DNA from: Halobacillus salinus
Lineage (GTDB): Bacteria; Bacillota; Bacilli; Bacillales; Halobacillaceae
DNA length: 34,579 nucleotides
Direction of reading: 5' to 3'
Assembly: GCF_004684905.1 (NCBI RefSeq)
Contig: NZ_SRJC01000011.1
Location: 1,879 to 36,457 of the forward strand
Shown here: in pieces, positions 25,237-33,821 of the stretch
Position numbering within the stretch: position 1 is the stretch's first letter
Layout: every line of letters starts with the position of its first letter
Position numbers and translations under genes: made by a program
Notes under the pieces: model-generated
Told to the model about the DNA's origin: nothing
Databases searched by the model: none
Seen by the model: the letters and a program-made list of their open reading frames with translations, nothing else

Positions 25237-25265
25237 TTGACCCACTTCCAGTAGACTGATATGAT
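25237..25265 (+). promoter_or_regulatory. Sigma-A promoter of the purine permease gene
   Basis: TTGACC, 17 bases, TATGAT. Start near 25272 would place the riboswitch at the beginning of the transcript. Confidence 0.75.
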
Positions 25266-25290
25266 TCCCCGTATGAATTCCATATGAAGC

Positions 25291-25360
25291 ACCTTGTATA
25301 AGTTCAGGGATACGGCCTGAGCGTTTCTACCAGCTACCGGAAATAGCTAGTCTACAAGGG
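25291..25360 (+). promoter_or_regulatory. Purine riboswitch aptamer, guanine/hypoxanthine type
   Basis: P1 is CCTTGTA/TACAAGG. The conserved junction and loop bases are present (TATAAGTTCAGGGATACGG, GTTTCTACC, ACCGGAAAT). The junction 3' strand reads AGTCTAC, with C at the specificity position, which pairs guanine rather than adenine. P3 is AGCTA/TAGCT. The adjacent terminator and purine permease gene agree. Confidence 0.9.
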
Positions 25361-25390
25361 AGAGCGATCGTTTTCTTTCCCTTTATGTAA

Positions 25391-25416
25391 GCACCGGTAG
25401 ATTTGCCGGTGCTTTT
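25391..25416 (+). terminator. Riboswitch-controlled terminator
   Basis: GCACCGG/CCGGTGC with loop TAGATTTG, then TTTTTT. It lies between the aptamer and the permease ribosome binding site, giving transcription shut-off when purine is bound. Confidence 0.9.
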
Positions 25417-25441
25417 TTGTATGGTTTATAGGAGGGACATC

Positions 25442-26734
25442 ATGAGAAACTTTTTCCAATTCAACGAGCGGGAAACGAACTTCAAGAAAGAGACGCTGGC
25501 CGGGGTCACGACGTTTCTTTCGATGGCTTATATATTGGTCGTCAATCCGATCATCCTGAGTGAGGCGGGCATGGACAAGGGCGCGCTCTTCACGGCGACG
25601 GCGCTGTCCGCGATTGTCGGATCGCTTCTGATCGGCTTGCTTGCGAACTTCCCTGTCGGTATCGCTCCTAGTATGGGGCTGAACTCATTCTTTACTTTTT
25701 CTGTCGTGATCGGCATGGGAATCGAATGGCAGGTGGCGCTGACAGGCGTCTTCATTGCCGGCATCATCTTCATGATCTTGAGTCTCCTCAAGATCCGGGA
25801 GAAAATCATCAACGTCATACCGAAAGACATGAAGCACGCGATTGCGGGCGGAATCGGCTTTTTCATTGCGTTCATCGGGCTACAGAACGCGGGCTTCGTT
25901 GTAAAAAATGAAGAGACGTTCGTTTCGATCGGGGATCTGACGTCACCGGGCACAGCGCTTGCGGCGCTAGGCTTCGTGCTGACGCTGATGATGCTTGTTC
26001 GCGGCATCCGAGGCGGTATTTTCTACGGGATCGTATTGACGAGTATTGTCGGCATGTTCTTCGGACTCGTCGATGTACCGAATTCGGTCGTCGGGGAAGT
26101 GCCGAGCCTTGAGCCGACGTTCGGCGTCGTGTTCCAGCACCTTGGTGACATTTTCACACCAGAGATTCTTGCTGTCATTTTCACATTCTTATTCGTTGCG
26201 TTCTTCGATACGGCTGGTGCGCTGATTGCGGTCGCGAGCCAAGCTGGCATCATGAAGGATAATAAAATTCCGAATGCAGGACGCGCGCTGCTTGCAGACT
26301 CCACATCCGGTGTGGTCGGAGCGATCTTCGGAACGTCGACGACTGCATCGTTCGTCGAATCGTCTGCCGGCGTTGCCGTTGGCGGTCGTACCGGATTCAC
26401 GAGTGTCGTGATTTCCGCGTGCTTCTTCATCGCGCTGTTCTTCTCGCCGGTGCTAGGTGTCATCACGCCGGAAGTGACCGCGCCAGCGTTGATCATCGTC
26501 GGTGCCTTGATGGCGACCGAGGTAAAAGAGATCGACTGGAGCCGCTTCGAAATCGTCGTACCGGCGTTCGTCACGGTCATCATGATGCCGCTGACGTTCA
26601 GTGTCGCGACGGGCATTGCACTAGGATTCATTTTGTATCCGTTCGCGATGATCGCGAAGAGGGAATGGAAGCAGGTCCACCCGATCATGTACACGCTCGG
26701 TGGATTGTTCATCATGTATTTCGTATTTTTATAA
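25442..26734 (+). CDS. pbuG: Hypoxanthine/guanine permease, AzgA/PbuG family
   Basis: A 430-residue integral membrane protein with about 12-14 hydrophobic spans. Family motifs include ETLAGVTTFLSMAYILVVNP at the start, GIAPSMGLNSFFTFSVV (substrate segment), FFDTAGALIAVASQAGI and SASFVESSAGVAVGGRTG-like helices in the second half. It belongs to the AzgA branch of the nucleobase/cation symporter group, importing hypoxanthine, guanine or adenine with protons. AGGAGGG lies just before ATG 25442; the frame opens upstream inside the riboswitch terminator. The guanine-type riboswitch and terminator directly upstream show repression by purine and support a hypoxanthine/guanine role. Confidence 0.9.
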   Translation: MRNFFQFNERETNFKKETLAGVTTFLSMAYILVVNPIILSEAGMDKGALFTATALSAIVGSLLIGLLANFPVGIAPSMGLNSFFTFSVVIGMGIEWQVALTGVFIAGIIFMILSLLKIREKIINVIPKDMKHAIAGGIGFFIAFIGLQNAGFVVKNEETFVSIGDLTSPGTALAALGFVLTLMMLVRGIRGGIFYGIVLTSIVGMFFGLVDVPNSVVGEVPSLEPTFGVVFQHLGDIFTPEILAVIFTFLFVAFFDTAGALIAVASQAGIMKDNKIPNAGRALLADSTSGVVGAIFGTSTTASFVESSAGVAVGGRTGFTSVVISACFFIALFFSPVLGVITPEVTAPALIIVGALMATEVKEIDWSRFEIVVPAFVTVIMMPLTFSVATGIALGFILYPFAMIAKREWKQVHPIMYTLGGLFIMYFVFL

Positions 26735-26742
26735 AAAAGGGA

Positions 26743-26778
26743 GACCCGGAGCCACTAGGTGGTTCCGGGTCTTTTTTT
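26743..26778 (+). terminator. Terminator of the purine permease gene
   Basis: A 13-bp stem GACCCGGAGCCAC / GTGGTTCCGGGTC (one G-T) with loop TAG is followed by seven T residues. Confidence 0.92.
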
Positions 26779-26786
26779 AACAAATT

Positions 26787-26822
26787 TTCTACTATAAGGT
26801 GTGGAAAGCGTCTATAGTAGAA
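26787..26822. promoter_or_regulatory. Inverted repeat upstream of a small membrane-protein gene
   Basis: TTCTACTATA and its exact complement TATAGTAGAA are separated by 16 bases, ending about 30 bases before the next start codon. It may be an operator; no matching regulator is nearby. Confidence 0.45.
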
Positions 26823-26852
26823 GTATCACGATAAAGTGAGGTGTTTGCTGTG

Positions 26853-27215
26853 ATGGTTTTGGCAGTGTTGAGTGCTGTCCTTCTGGTTGCCGTCGCCGTC
26901 TTTCATTTGTTCCTCTTCCTCGGATTTCCGCTCGGAGCATACAGCTATGGCGGGCGGTATGAAGGGGCGTTGCCGCAGGATAAAAGGTGGCTAAGTCTGG
27001 TTTCGATGATGGTGTTGATACTTTTCGCCATCGTGATGATCCTCCATGTGCGAGGTGCCGCTTACACGACGTGGGTGCTTTGGGTGATTACGATATTCAT
27101 GGGCTTGAATACGCTCGGGAACCTTTTTTCGAAAAGTCGTAAAGAAAGACTGGTCATGACGCCGCTTACGGCCGTTCTTTTTGTAAGTTGTCTGGTCATT
27201 CTTTTGTCGAGTTAG
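26853..27215 (+). CDS. Four-helix membrane protein of unknown function
   Basis: A 120-residue hydrophobic protein with spans at about residues 2-26, 45-64, 70-88 and 100-118. The first loop contains LGFPLGAYSYGGRYEGALPQDKR. No family name is recognised. AAAGTGAGGTG is upstream; ATG 26853 is listed, with GTG 26850 directly before it also possible. It is monocistronic: a terminator and an inverted repeat precede it and a sigma-A promoter for the next gene follows. Confidence 0.65.
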   Translation: MVLAVLSAVLLVAVAVFHLFLFLGFPLGAYSYGGRYEGALPQDKRWLSLVSMMVLILFAIVMILHVRGAAYTTWVLWVITIFMGLNTLGNLFSKSRKERLVMTPLTAVLFVSCLVILLSS

Positions 27216-27224
27216 TGACAAGCA

Positions 27225-27253
27225 TTGCGACGAAGTGCTGCTTCCGATATAGT
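27225..27253 (+). promoter_or_regulatory. Sigma-A promoter of the UPF0182 gene
   Basis: TTGCGA, 17 bases, TATAGT, about 70 bases before the TTG start. Confidence 0.6.
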
Positions 27254-27322
27254 CGAAGTAAATAAATGAAACATATTTGCAACTCGAACGTAATACAAGA
27301 GAGAGGAAAGGAGGAGTTATAA

Positions 27323-30133
27323 TTGGATAATAAATTCAACAATGTCACCGGGCTCTCCTCTGCGAAGAAGCAGAAGTGGAGAAAGTTCGGCGGCTGGTTT
27401 GGCAAAATGGCCATGATTTTATTTGTCGTACTTATTCTAGTGTCCATATCTTTCAGTTGGATCACAGATTATATTTGGATGGGGACGGTCGGATACCGCG
27501 ATTCGTTCATGACGATCCTGACGAGCAAATTGATGCTCGGTGTCGTCGGGTTCCTGCTGTTCTCCATTGTTACTTACATCATGTTCAGCTGGATGCGGAA
27601 GGTGTATGTGGGGTATTTCTCCGCAGAACAGCTGCCTGGGTTTATCAACAGTAAGAAAGCGAGCCGCCTGCTCATGTTATCGGTCGCCCTGTTCGCCGGG
27701 CTGATCGGGAGCGCACTCGTACAGGGGGTGGGCTGGGAGCCGTGGCTGAAGTTCTTGAACTATGAGCCGTTCGGCGTAAACGATCCGCACTTCGGCCGCG
27801 ACGTGTCGTTCTACATGTTCGTGCTGCCGTTCATCGAGTTCGTCTTGTCGACGATCCTCGGGCTTGCGATCTTTTTCTTCATTCTGGAGGTGGCGTTCTA
27901 TTCCGTCTTCCGTATGTACAGTAAGAGTCGCAGCGCACAGCTGCACATGGGCGCAACGCTTGCCGTCATCGGCATACTGCTTGCAGGACAGCACCTGCTC
28001 GAGCCGTTCCATTCGCTTTTGACCAATCAGGTGAACATCGTGCAGGAAAGTGTCGTGCACGGGTTGAGCTACACCGATGACGTCATCAACAATCCGGCAT
28101 CCTACGTGATGGCAGGGGTCGCCGTGCTAGGTACCATTTGGCTGATCATCTCGCTTTTCCGGGGCAACTGGAAAGGGATGCTTGCACCGATCGTCGTGTA
28201 TATCGCCGTCGGTATCCTCGCACAAGGAGCGTCGATGATCGTCCAGAACTTCGTCGTGTCACCGAACGAATTTTCCAAAGAGAGTCCGTACTTGGAGGAG
28301 AATTTGAACATGACGCGAACGGCGTACGATTTTGAAAATATGACCGAGGAACAGCATCCGGGAGCGGATACGCTGGACCAAGCGATGGTCGACCGCAACC
28401 AGGACACGATCAACAACGTCCGCATCAACGACAGTCGCCCGCTCTTAAGCGTCTATAATCAGCTTCAGACGTTCCGTACGTACTATGAATTCAATGATAT
28501 CGATATCGACCGTTACGAGGTAGACGGGGAATATGAGCAAGTGTTCCTCGGCGCACGTGAATTGAATACATCCGACCTTCCGTCCCAGGCGCAGACGTGG
28601 GTGAACCAGAACCTTCGTTACACGCACGGTTACGGCATCGCGATGAGTAATGTCAACGAAATCACACCACAAGGACAGCCGGAGTATATGGTCGAGAACC
28701 TGCCGCCTGAGGGTGAGCTTCAGGTGGAGCGCCCGCAGCTGTACTTCGGGGAAGAAGATTATGATTCGGTCATCGTCAACAGTGGAGTCGACGAGTTCGA
28801 CTACCCGGCGGGCGATGAGAACATGTCCAACCGCTTCGAGGCGGATACCGGTGTTCCACTGTCTGGCATCAACCGCGCCCTTTTTGCAATAAATGAAGGG
28901 TCGTTCCGGATGTTCGTCTCCGACCAAGTCACAGGAGACAGCCAGTTGTTGCAGACGCGTAACATCATGGACCGCGTCGAGCGCATCGCACCGTTCTTGT
29001 CCTACGATGAAGATCCGTACATTTTCTTACGTGATGATGGATCGATGGCATGGATGATCGATGCGTATGTGACGGAGGAAAATTATCCTTACTCCGAACC
29101 GTATTCCGGTGATGACAGCTATATCCGAAACTCCGTCAAAGTGACCGTCGACGCCTACACGGGTGAAACGACGTTCTACGTGGCAGAGCCGGATGAGCCG
29201 CTTCTGAAGACGTATCAGAAGATGTTCCCGGATATGTTCACGACCGAGGTACCGGACGATGTGCGCAGCCACTTCCGTTACCCGATCGACCTGTTCAAGA
29301 TCCAGTCCCAGATGTACCGCACGTACCACATGACCAACTTGGAAGTATTCTATAACCGCGAGGATTACTGGGAGATCCCGACGGAAAAATACTTCAACGA
29401 AGACATCACGATGGAACCGTATTACGTGACGATGCGTCTGCCGGGAGCGGAAGAAGAGGAATTCGTCCTCATGACGCCGTTCACGCCGCGTAACCGTCAG
29501 AACATGATCGCCTGGATGGGTGTTCGTAACGATGGCGAGAACTACGGGGAAATGATGATTTACGAATTTCCGAAACAGGAAAACGTCTACGGTCCACAAC
29601 AGATCGAGAACCGCATCAACCAGGACAGCACGATTTCCCAACAGCTGAACTTGTGGTCCCAAGGTGGATCCGAGGTCATCCGCGGAAACCTGCTCGTCAT
29701 GCCGATCGAGGATACGGTCTTGTACGTGGAACCGATCTATATCAAGTCGTCGAACGCAACGTCGCTTCCAGAAGTGAAGCAGGTCATCATCGCGTATCAG
29801 AACCAGATCGTGATGGAACCGACCTTCGACCGAGCGCTCGAAGTCCTGCTTTCAAGGATCGATCCGGAAGCAGAAGCACCGGAAGAAGGTGGCGCTGCTG
29901 AGGAAACACCGGATACCGGTGCTGCGATCGAGTCGAATGAAGTCCTGCAAGAAGTCGCCGACTTGTTCGACCAATACCAGCAAGAGATGTCATCTGGCAA
30001 CTATGAAGAAGCCGGCCGCATCATGGAGGAAATCCAGTCTACGTTACAGGAATCCGAACAGATGCAACAGGCGCCTTCTGAGCCGGAGGGTGAGAATACG
30101 GAGGGCGATGGTGAGTCGTCTTCGTCTGAATGA
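27323..30133 (+). CDS. UPF0182 family large membrane protein
   Basis: A 936-residue protein of the UPF0182/COG1615 family, at about the usual length. The N-terminal third has about seven membrane spans (from MAMILFVVLILVSISFSW to the span before MIVQNFVVSPNE). The WEPWLKFLNYEPFGVNDPHFGRDVSFYMFVLPF segment is very family-typical. Residues of about 320-860 form a large extracytoplasmic domain, and the last 70 residues are an acidic Glu/Gln-rich tail. The biochemical role of the family is not known. TTG 27323 has GGAGGAG 6 bases upstream, and a sigma-A promoter precedes it. It is monocistronic with its own terminator. Confidence 0.9.
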   Translation: MDNKFNNVTGLSSAKKQKWRKFGGWFGKMAMILFVVLILVSISFSWITDYIWMGTVGYRDSFMTILTSKLMLGVVGFLLFSIVTYIMFSWMRKVYVGYFSAEQLPGFINSKKASRLLMLSVALFAGLIGSALVQGVGWEPWLKFLNYEPFGVNDPHFGRDVSFYMFVLPFIEFVLSTILGLAIFFFILEVAFYSVFRMYSKSRSAQLHMGATLAVIGILLAGQHLLEPFHSLLTNQVNIVQESVVHGLSYTDDVINNPASYVMAGVAVLGTIWLIISLFRGNWKGMLAPIVVYIAVGILAQGASMIVQNFVVSPNEFSKESPYLEENLNMTRTAYDFENMTEEQHPGADTLDQAMVDRNQDTINNVRINDSRPLLSVYNQLQTFRTYYEFNDIDIDRYEVDGEYEQVFLGARELNTSDLPSQAQTWVNQNLRYTHGYGIAMSNVNEITPQGQPEYMVENLPPEGELQVERPQLYFGEEDYDSVIVNSGVDEFDYPAGDENMSNRFEADTGVPLSGINRALFAINEGSFRMFVSDQVTGDSQLLQTRNIMDRVERIAPFLSYDEDPYIFLRDDGSMAWMIDAYVTEENYPYSEPYSGDDSYIRNSVKVTVDAYTGETTFYVAEPDEPLLKTYQKMFPDMFTTEVPDDVRSHFRYPIDLFKIQSQMYRTYHMTNLEVFYNREDYWEIPTEKYFNEDITMEPYYVTMRLPGAEEEEFVLMTPFTPRNRQNMIAWMGVRNDGENYGEMMIYEFPKQENVYGPQQIENRINQDSTISQQLNLWSQGGSEVIRGNLLVMPIEDTVLYVEPIYIKSSNATSLPEVKQVIIAYQNQIVMEPTFDRALEVLLSRIDPEAEAPEEGGAAEETPDTGAAIESNEVLQEVADLFDQYQQEMSSGNYEEAGRIMEEIQSTLQESEQMQQAPSEPEGENTEGDGESSSSE

Positions 30134-30142
30134 TGTTTGTTT

Positions 30143-30173
30143 GCCTGATCCTTTAGGGGATCGGGCTTTTTTT
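30143..30173 (+). terminator. Terminator of the UPF0182 gene
   Basis: GCCTGATCC/GGATCGGGC (one G-T pair) with a short TTTAG loop, followed by seven T residues. Confidence 0.9.
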
Positions 30174-30240
30174 ATGTGCGGTTTTGGTGGAAGGGCAGTG
30201 AGGGGCGTTCTGTTGGACGTTTTGGGGTGTTTTTCTGGCT

Positions 30241-30452
30241 GAAAAGGAAGAGAGGGGCTGCTTGGCGGGGGTGGTGGCGCTCTATGTGCCATTTTGGAGA
30301 TGGTGGCTGGTCAAAATGTCAAAGAGGCGCTTTCTCTCTGCCATTTCAGAAGTGTAAGCTTACCGGAATGTCAGAGAGAGGCTTTCTATCTGACATTTCC
30401 AGCTCATCAGCTGGTCAAAAAGGCAGAGAAGGGCTTGCTATCTTCCTTTTTA
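30241..30452. repeat. Second hairpin repeat family, cluster 1 (about four units)
   Basis: Imperfect palindromic units of about 35-55 bp occur at 30241-30297, 30313-30347, 30365-30400 and 30416-30452. The clearest is GAATGTCAGAGAGAGGCTTT continuing to TATCTGACATTTC. Short palindromes sit between units (GTAAGCTTAC; CCAGCTCATCAGCTGG). No gene is seen in 30174-30480. Confidence 0.7.
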
Positions 30453-30504
30453 ACCAAGGAGTGATTTGAAAAAGGAAGATACAATCTTTAATTCCGATAT
30501 TTTC

Positions 30505-30533
30505 TTGACTTTTCCATAAGTAGGTTATATGGT
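30505..30533 (+). promoter_or_regulatory. Promoter of the GntR/ABC operon
   Basis: TTGACT, 17 bases, TATGGT, ending at the operator palindrome. Confidence 0.5.
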
Positions 30534-30548
30534 TAGTTACATAACTAA
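30533..30548. promoter_or_regulatory. Palindromic operator for the YtrA-type regulator
   Basis: TTAGTTA-CA-TAACTAA is a perfect 7-2-7 inverted repeat at the predicted transcription start. Autorepression by the adjacent GntR protein is likely. Confidence 0.65.
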
Positions 30549-30571
30549 TGAACCAACGAAGAGGTGGAGCT

Positions 30572-30940
30572 ATGGATCGGGAGCTTACGGTCGATAAGCC
30601 GATTTTTCAGCAGATTGCTGAGAAAATCGAGGCGGGGATTCTTGATCGATCGATATCAGAAGGTGATCGGGTCCCGTCGACGAACGAATTTGCGAAGCAT
30701 TATCAAATCAATCCAGCCACTGCAGCAAAGGGAATCAATCTGCTTGTCGAGGAAGGCGTCATTTTCAAGAAGAGAGGGATCGGTATGTTTGTTGCGGAAG
30801 GGGCCAGGGCGATTGTGTTGGAGAAGCGGAATCGCGAATTCCGCAAAGCCTATATCGTTCCGTTGAAAAAGGAAGCGGAGAAGATCGGAATCACAGAAGA
30901 AGAATTGCATCGTTTACTGAAGGAGGAGGATGCGGAGTGA
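30572..30940 (+). CDS. YtrA-subfamily GntR transcriptional regulator
   Basis: A 122-residue protein. Residues of about 10-75 are the GntR winged helix (KPIFQQIAEKIEAGIL, VPSTNEFAKHYQINPATAAKGINLL, then the wing FKKRGIGMFV). The short C-terminal part of about 45 helical residues, without a large ligand domain, is the YtrA subfamily mark. Such regulators usually repress the ABC transporter operon they head and respond to cell-envelope stress or antibiotics. AAGAGGTGGAG lies just before ATG 30572. The stop overlaps the ABC ATPase start by 4 bases (GTGA). Confidence 0.88.
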   Translation: MDRELTVDKPIFQQIAEKIEAGILDRSISEGDRVPSTNEFAKHYQINPATAAKGINLLVEEGVIFKKRGIGMFVAEGARAIVLEKRNREFRKAYIVPLKKEAEKIGITEEELHRLLKEEDAE

Positions 30941-31809
30941 AGGTCGAGCTTAGGGGTGTCCGTAAGGTGTTCGGGGATACGAAGGCGTTGGATGGTGTGG
31001 ATGTCCATTTTGAGGAGAACAAGTTTTACGGGCTGCTCGGGAAAAATGGAGCGGGCAAAACGACGTTGATGCAGCTGCTAGCGGGGCATACGCTTCCGAC
31101 TGCGGGGGAAGTGCTCTTGGACGGGGAGGCTCCGTTCAATAACCGCGACGCGCTGAAGAGAGTCTGCTTGATCAACGAGAGCAGCAACTTCAAGCGGCGT
31201 CTCAAGGTAAAGGACGTGCTGAAGATCGCTTCGCTTTTCTATCCGAATTGGTCACGGGAGACGGCGGAGTACTTGATGGAAAAGTTCAACTTGAAACCGG
31301 GAATGAGTACACGTGGCCTGTCGAAGGGGATGGAATCGGCGCTTGGAATCATCATCGGTTTGTCTGCACGAGCGGACGTGACGATTTTCGATGAGCCGTA
31401 TATCGGGCTCGATGCTTCGGCGCGCTATATGTTCTATGATCTGCTTCTGGAAGAATTCGAAGAGCATCCACGGACGTTCATCCTCTCGACGCACTTGATC
31501 GATGAGGTGAGTCGGCTGTTCGAAGAAGTCGTCGTCTTGAAAGAAGGCGAGGTCCTTTTTCAAGAGACGGCAGAGTTGATGATCGAGAAGAGCTTGAAAG
31601 TGAGTGGGACGAAGGAGAAGGTCGATGCGTTCACTAAAGGGAAAACGGTGATCGAGGAAAGCGAGATGATGGGGATGAAGTCCGCGCTCGTCTACGGGGA
31701 AGTGTTGCAGCTCGAAGATGCAAAAGCTTTCGGGCTGGAAGCGGAGCGCAGCTCGATGCAGACGTTGATGGTGCACTTGACCGACCAGAAGGAGGAGAAG
31801 TATGCGTAA
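30937..31809 (+). CDS. ABC transporter ATP-binding protein (YtrB type)
   Basis: A 290-residue ATPase. Walker A is GKNGAGKTT at residues 35-43, Walker B is VTIFDEP, and the H-loop is STH. The signature motif is degenerate, LSKGM instead of LSGGQ, as often seen in YtrB-like ATPases that serve drug or envelope-stress transporters. The start is GTG in a 4-base overlap with the regulator gene, and the gene overlaps the permease by 8 bases, so all three are translationally coupled. The C-terminal 80 residues beyond the core ATPase are variable. Confidence 0.88.
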   Translation: MKVELRGVRKVFGDTKALDGVDVHFEENKFYGLLGKNGAGKTTLMQLLAGHTLPTAGEVLLDGEAPFNNRDALKRVCLINESSNFKRRLKVKDVLKIASLFYPNWSRETAEYLMEKFNLKPGMSTRGLSKGMESALGIIIGLSARADVTIFDEPYIGLDASARYMFYDLLLEEFEEHPRTFILSTHLIDEVSRLFEEVVVLKEGEVLFQETAELMIEKSLKVSGTKEKVDAFTKGKTVIEESEMMGMKSALVYGEVLQLEDAKAFGLEAERSSMQTLMVHLTDQKEEKYA

Positions 31810-32506
31810 GGATCTGAAAGCGATGCTGTATTATGTGGTTCTGGATTACCGGTATACATTCCTCATCTTCTGGGCGATTCTCATGTGTACGCTCGTCGCG
31901 TTCACGTTGATCGGTTCGATGTTCGAGAACTCGTCGATCATCGTCTTCACAGGACCTGCGGCGATGATCTTCTCCTTGATCTGCGGGTTGAATCTGACGA
32001 AGGAAACCTTTCCATTTTGTATCAAAATGGGGCTGACGCGTTACCGCTATCTCATCGGTTCCGCGTGCTTCGTCCTATTGTTCGCAGCGGCGATGTCGGT
32101 CGTCCATCTTGTCGTGAAAAATGCATTTGAATTCGTCTTGACGACGCTCGGAATCAGCGGCATCAGCCACTATTCGATCCTCCAGTTCTTGAGCATGCCG
32201 GAAACATGGAGTAACGAACTGTGGGTCTTGGCGGTGCTGAACCTTTTGTGCCTGACGCTCGGTTTCTCTATCGGAACGGTTTTCTATCGTTACGGACTGA
32301 TCGGCGGATTCGGCACGATCGCGTTGCTCTTTTTCGTCATCGTGCTGCCGTCGACGCGGGAAGTGCTCGCTGAGGGGTTGCTTGAGATGGGGGAAGGAGG
32401 AGTCACAGTCCATTTCGGAGTGCTGCTTTTGATTTCGTTGATGGCATTTTTGCCGAACTGGCCTTTTCTCCACAAGGCATCGACGGTTCCGGCGCGAGCG
32501 AGATGA
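31802..32506 (+). CDS. ABC transporter permease subunit
   Basis: A 234-residue membrane protein with about six hydrophobic spans (near residues 19-40, 46-66, 83-106, 139-160, 166-184, 204-222). It is the partner of the preceding ATPase by overlap and order. There is no strong sequence signature of its own; the YtrC/BcrB-like half-transporter type fits. AAGGAGGAGAAGT directly precedes ATG 31802. The substrate is unknown; antibiotic or envelope-stress export is the usual role for such operons. Confidence 0.8.
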   Translation: MRKDLKAMLYYVVLDYRYTFLIFWAILMCTLVAFTLIGSMFENSSIIVFTGPAAMIFSLICGLNLTKETFPFCIKMGLTRYRYLIGSACFVLLFAAAMSVVHLVVKNAFEFVLTTLGISGISHYSILQFLSMPETWSNELWVLAVLNLLCLTLGFSIGTVFYRYGLIGGFGTIALLFFVIVLPSTREVLAEGLLEMGEGGVTVHFGVLLLISLMAFLPNWPFLHKASTVPARAR

Positions 32507-32511
32507 GAATG

Positions 32512-32540
32512 AAAAAAGCTGCCGTTGGGCAGCTTTTTTT
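32512..32540. terminator. Bidirectional terminator
   Basis: AAAAAAGCTGCC, loop GTTG, GGCAGCTTTTTTT. A-rich left and T-rich right sides let it serve both the ABC operon and the facing minus-strand genes. Confidence 0.9.
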
Positions 32541-32769
32541 ACTTACAATCACATTCATATTCTATAAACCGATACTCCTCATACAAACGGAACTCTTTGA
32601 AATCACTCGTCTCTGATTCATACAGCTTCACAACAGGAGCGATATCTTGTTTAGCCAGCTTCCTGATCTGTCCCTCTACATCCCCGGCGAAATCAATAGT
32701 GTAGTCGTTCATGTCTTGATAAAGGTCCTGGTGCTCGCAGACATCATATGTCACGGCTTTGTAAAGCAC
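32539..32769 (-). CDS. Small acidic protein of unknown function
   Basis: A 76-residue soluble protein rich in Asp, Glu and Tyr (VCEHQDLYQDMNDYTIDFAGDVEG) ending in ECDCK. No family was recognised. The GTG start directly follows the acetyltransferase stop codon, and its GGAGGGAG ribosome binding site lies inside the end of that gene, so the two are co-translated. A function tied to the acetyltransferase is possible but unproven. Confidence 0.6.
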   Translation of the reverse strand: MLYKAVTYDVCEHQDLYQDMNDYTIDFAGDVEGQIRKLAKQDIAPVVKLYESETSDFKEFRLYEEYRFIEYECDCK

Positions 32770-33225
32770 CTATAACTCCCTCCTCATGAACACACTGTTC
32801 GGGTCTTTTTTGTAATCGGAAAAAGGTTCGCAATACTCGAATCCGGAGTTCTCATACAGTTTCCGTGCTGGTTGGAATATTTCCATCGCGCCGGTTTCCA
32901 GGCTCAACCTGCTGTAACCACGCCCCCTGGCCTCTTCGATGATGAAGTCGAGAAGCTGTTTGGCAATCCCTTTTCTCAAATGATCGGGGTGTGTCTTCAT
33001 CGACTTGATTTCACCATGCTTGCGGTCCAGCTCTAGAATCGCCACGCATCCGACCAGCTCGCCAGTCTCCCAACCACTCCAGAAAGTGATGTCCGGTTTC
33101 CGCAATCCGTCGAGGTCGAGGGCGTGTTTGCTCTCGGGTGGGGAGTGGGCCCTCATACTTTGAATGTGCTGGTTCAGTAGTTCGGCCACCTCTGGTCCGG
33201 TCAAATCGTCTATTTTTATTTCCAT
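32770..33225 (-). CDS. GNAT family N-acetyltransferase
   Basis: A 151-residue GNAT protein. The acetyl-CoA pyrophosphate-binding motif is HPDHLRKGIAKQLLDFIIEEA (R/Q-x-x-G-x-G/A form) after the strand IKSMKTH; the closing ARKLYENSGFEYCEPF is motif B. It resembles the PaiA/YjgM-like small acetyltransferases; the substrate is not predictable. AGGAGG lies 9 bases before the ATG. It sits between a SnoaL-like gene upstream (21 bp) and a small protein gene downstream, probably one transcript. Confidence 0.88.
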   Translation of the reverse strand: MEIKIDDLTGPEVAELLNQHIQSMRAHSPPESKHALDLDGLRKPDITFWSGWETGELVGCVAILELDRKHGEIKSMKTHPDHLRKGIAKQLLDFIIEEARGRGYSRLSLETGAMEIFQPARKLYENSGFEYCEPFSDYKKDPNSVFMRREL

Positions 33226-33246
33226 TGCTATGAATCCTCCTGCAGG

Positions 33247-33687
33247 CTATCTTAGGTGGAACATTCCTTTGCCATTTTCCGTGTTGATCGGCAGGGACGA
33301 ATGCTCGTGGGTAATCATCCAGGAGCCGTCTACTTTCTTCATGCAAAAAGTGAAGCGGTTCGACATTTGACGAAGCTTCTCTTCCGTTTCATTTTTGTGA
33401 GCGGCGTACGTGACCGCGCAGTGAGCGAACGCTGTATCGTCCCCTTCCTCGACAACGAGGTCATTGAGATCGACTTGCAGAAAAACGCCTTCTTCGTTCA
33501 ATCCATCGAACCAGCCAATGACGTTGTCTCGCCAAGCGGCCTTGCCGTCCAATTCCCAATTTCCCCAAGCATCATAAATATGTATCTCAGGAGAATAGGC
33601 GGACATCAACTTCTCGACATCTTTCTCTTTCACTGCCTGTTTGTAAGTTTCCAATACTTCTTGTGCGGTGCTGATTCCACTAGTCAT
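33247..33687 (-). CDS. SnoaL/NTF2-like fold protein
   Basis: A 146-residue protein from ATG 33687. AQEVLETYKQAVKEKDVEKLMSAYSPEIHIYDAWG is the typical first two helices and strand of the SnoaL/DUF4440 cone fold, and RFTFCMKKVDGSWMITHEHSS is the typical closing beta-hairpin. Members are small-molecule isomerases, hydratases or binding proteins; no function can be assigned. AAAGGGAGAA lies about 5 bases before the chosen ATG; the frame is open 11 codons further upstream but without a site. It is first of a three-gene minus-strand group ending at the bidirectional terminator. Confidence 0.8.
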   Translation of the reverse strand: MTSGISTAQEVLETYKQAVKEKDVEKLMSAYSPEIHIYDAWGNWELDGKAAWRDNVIGWFDGLNEEGVFLQVDLNDLVVEEGDDTAFAHCAVTYAAHKNETEEKLRQMSNRFTFCMKKVDGSWMITHEHSSLPINTENGKGMFHLR

Positions 33688-33821
33688 AAAAATTCTCCCT
33701 TTCCATTTTAAAATGGTCACGTATTACATATTCCCTGTTCATGTCGGAATACCTTTATTAACGATGAAAAAAGGGGAAAGAGTGTGGCTTTATAGGTGAC
33801 GTTTCTGGAGTGGATGGAGTC

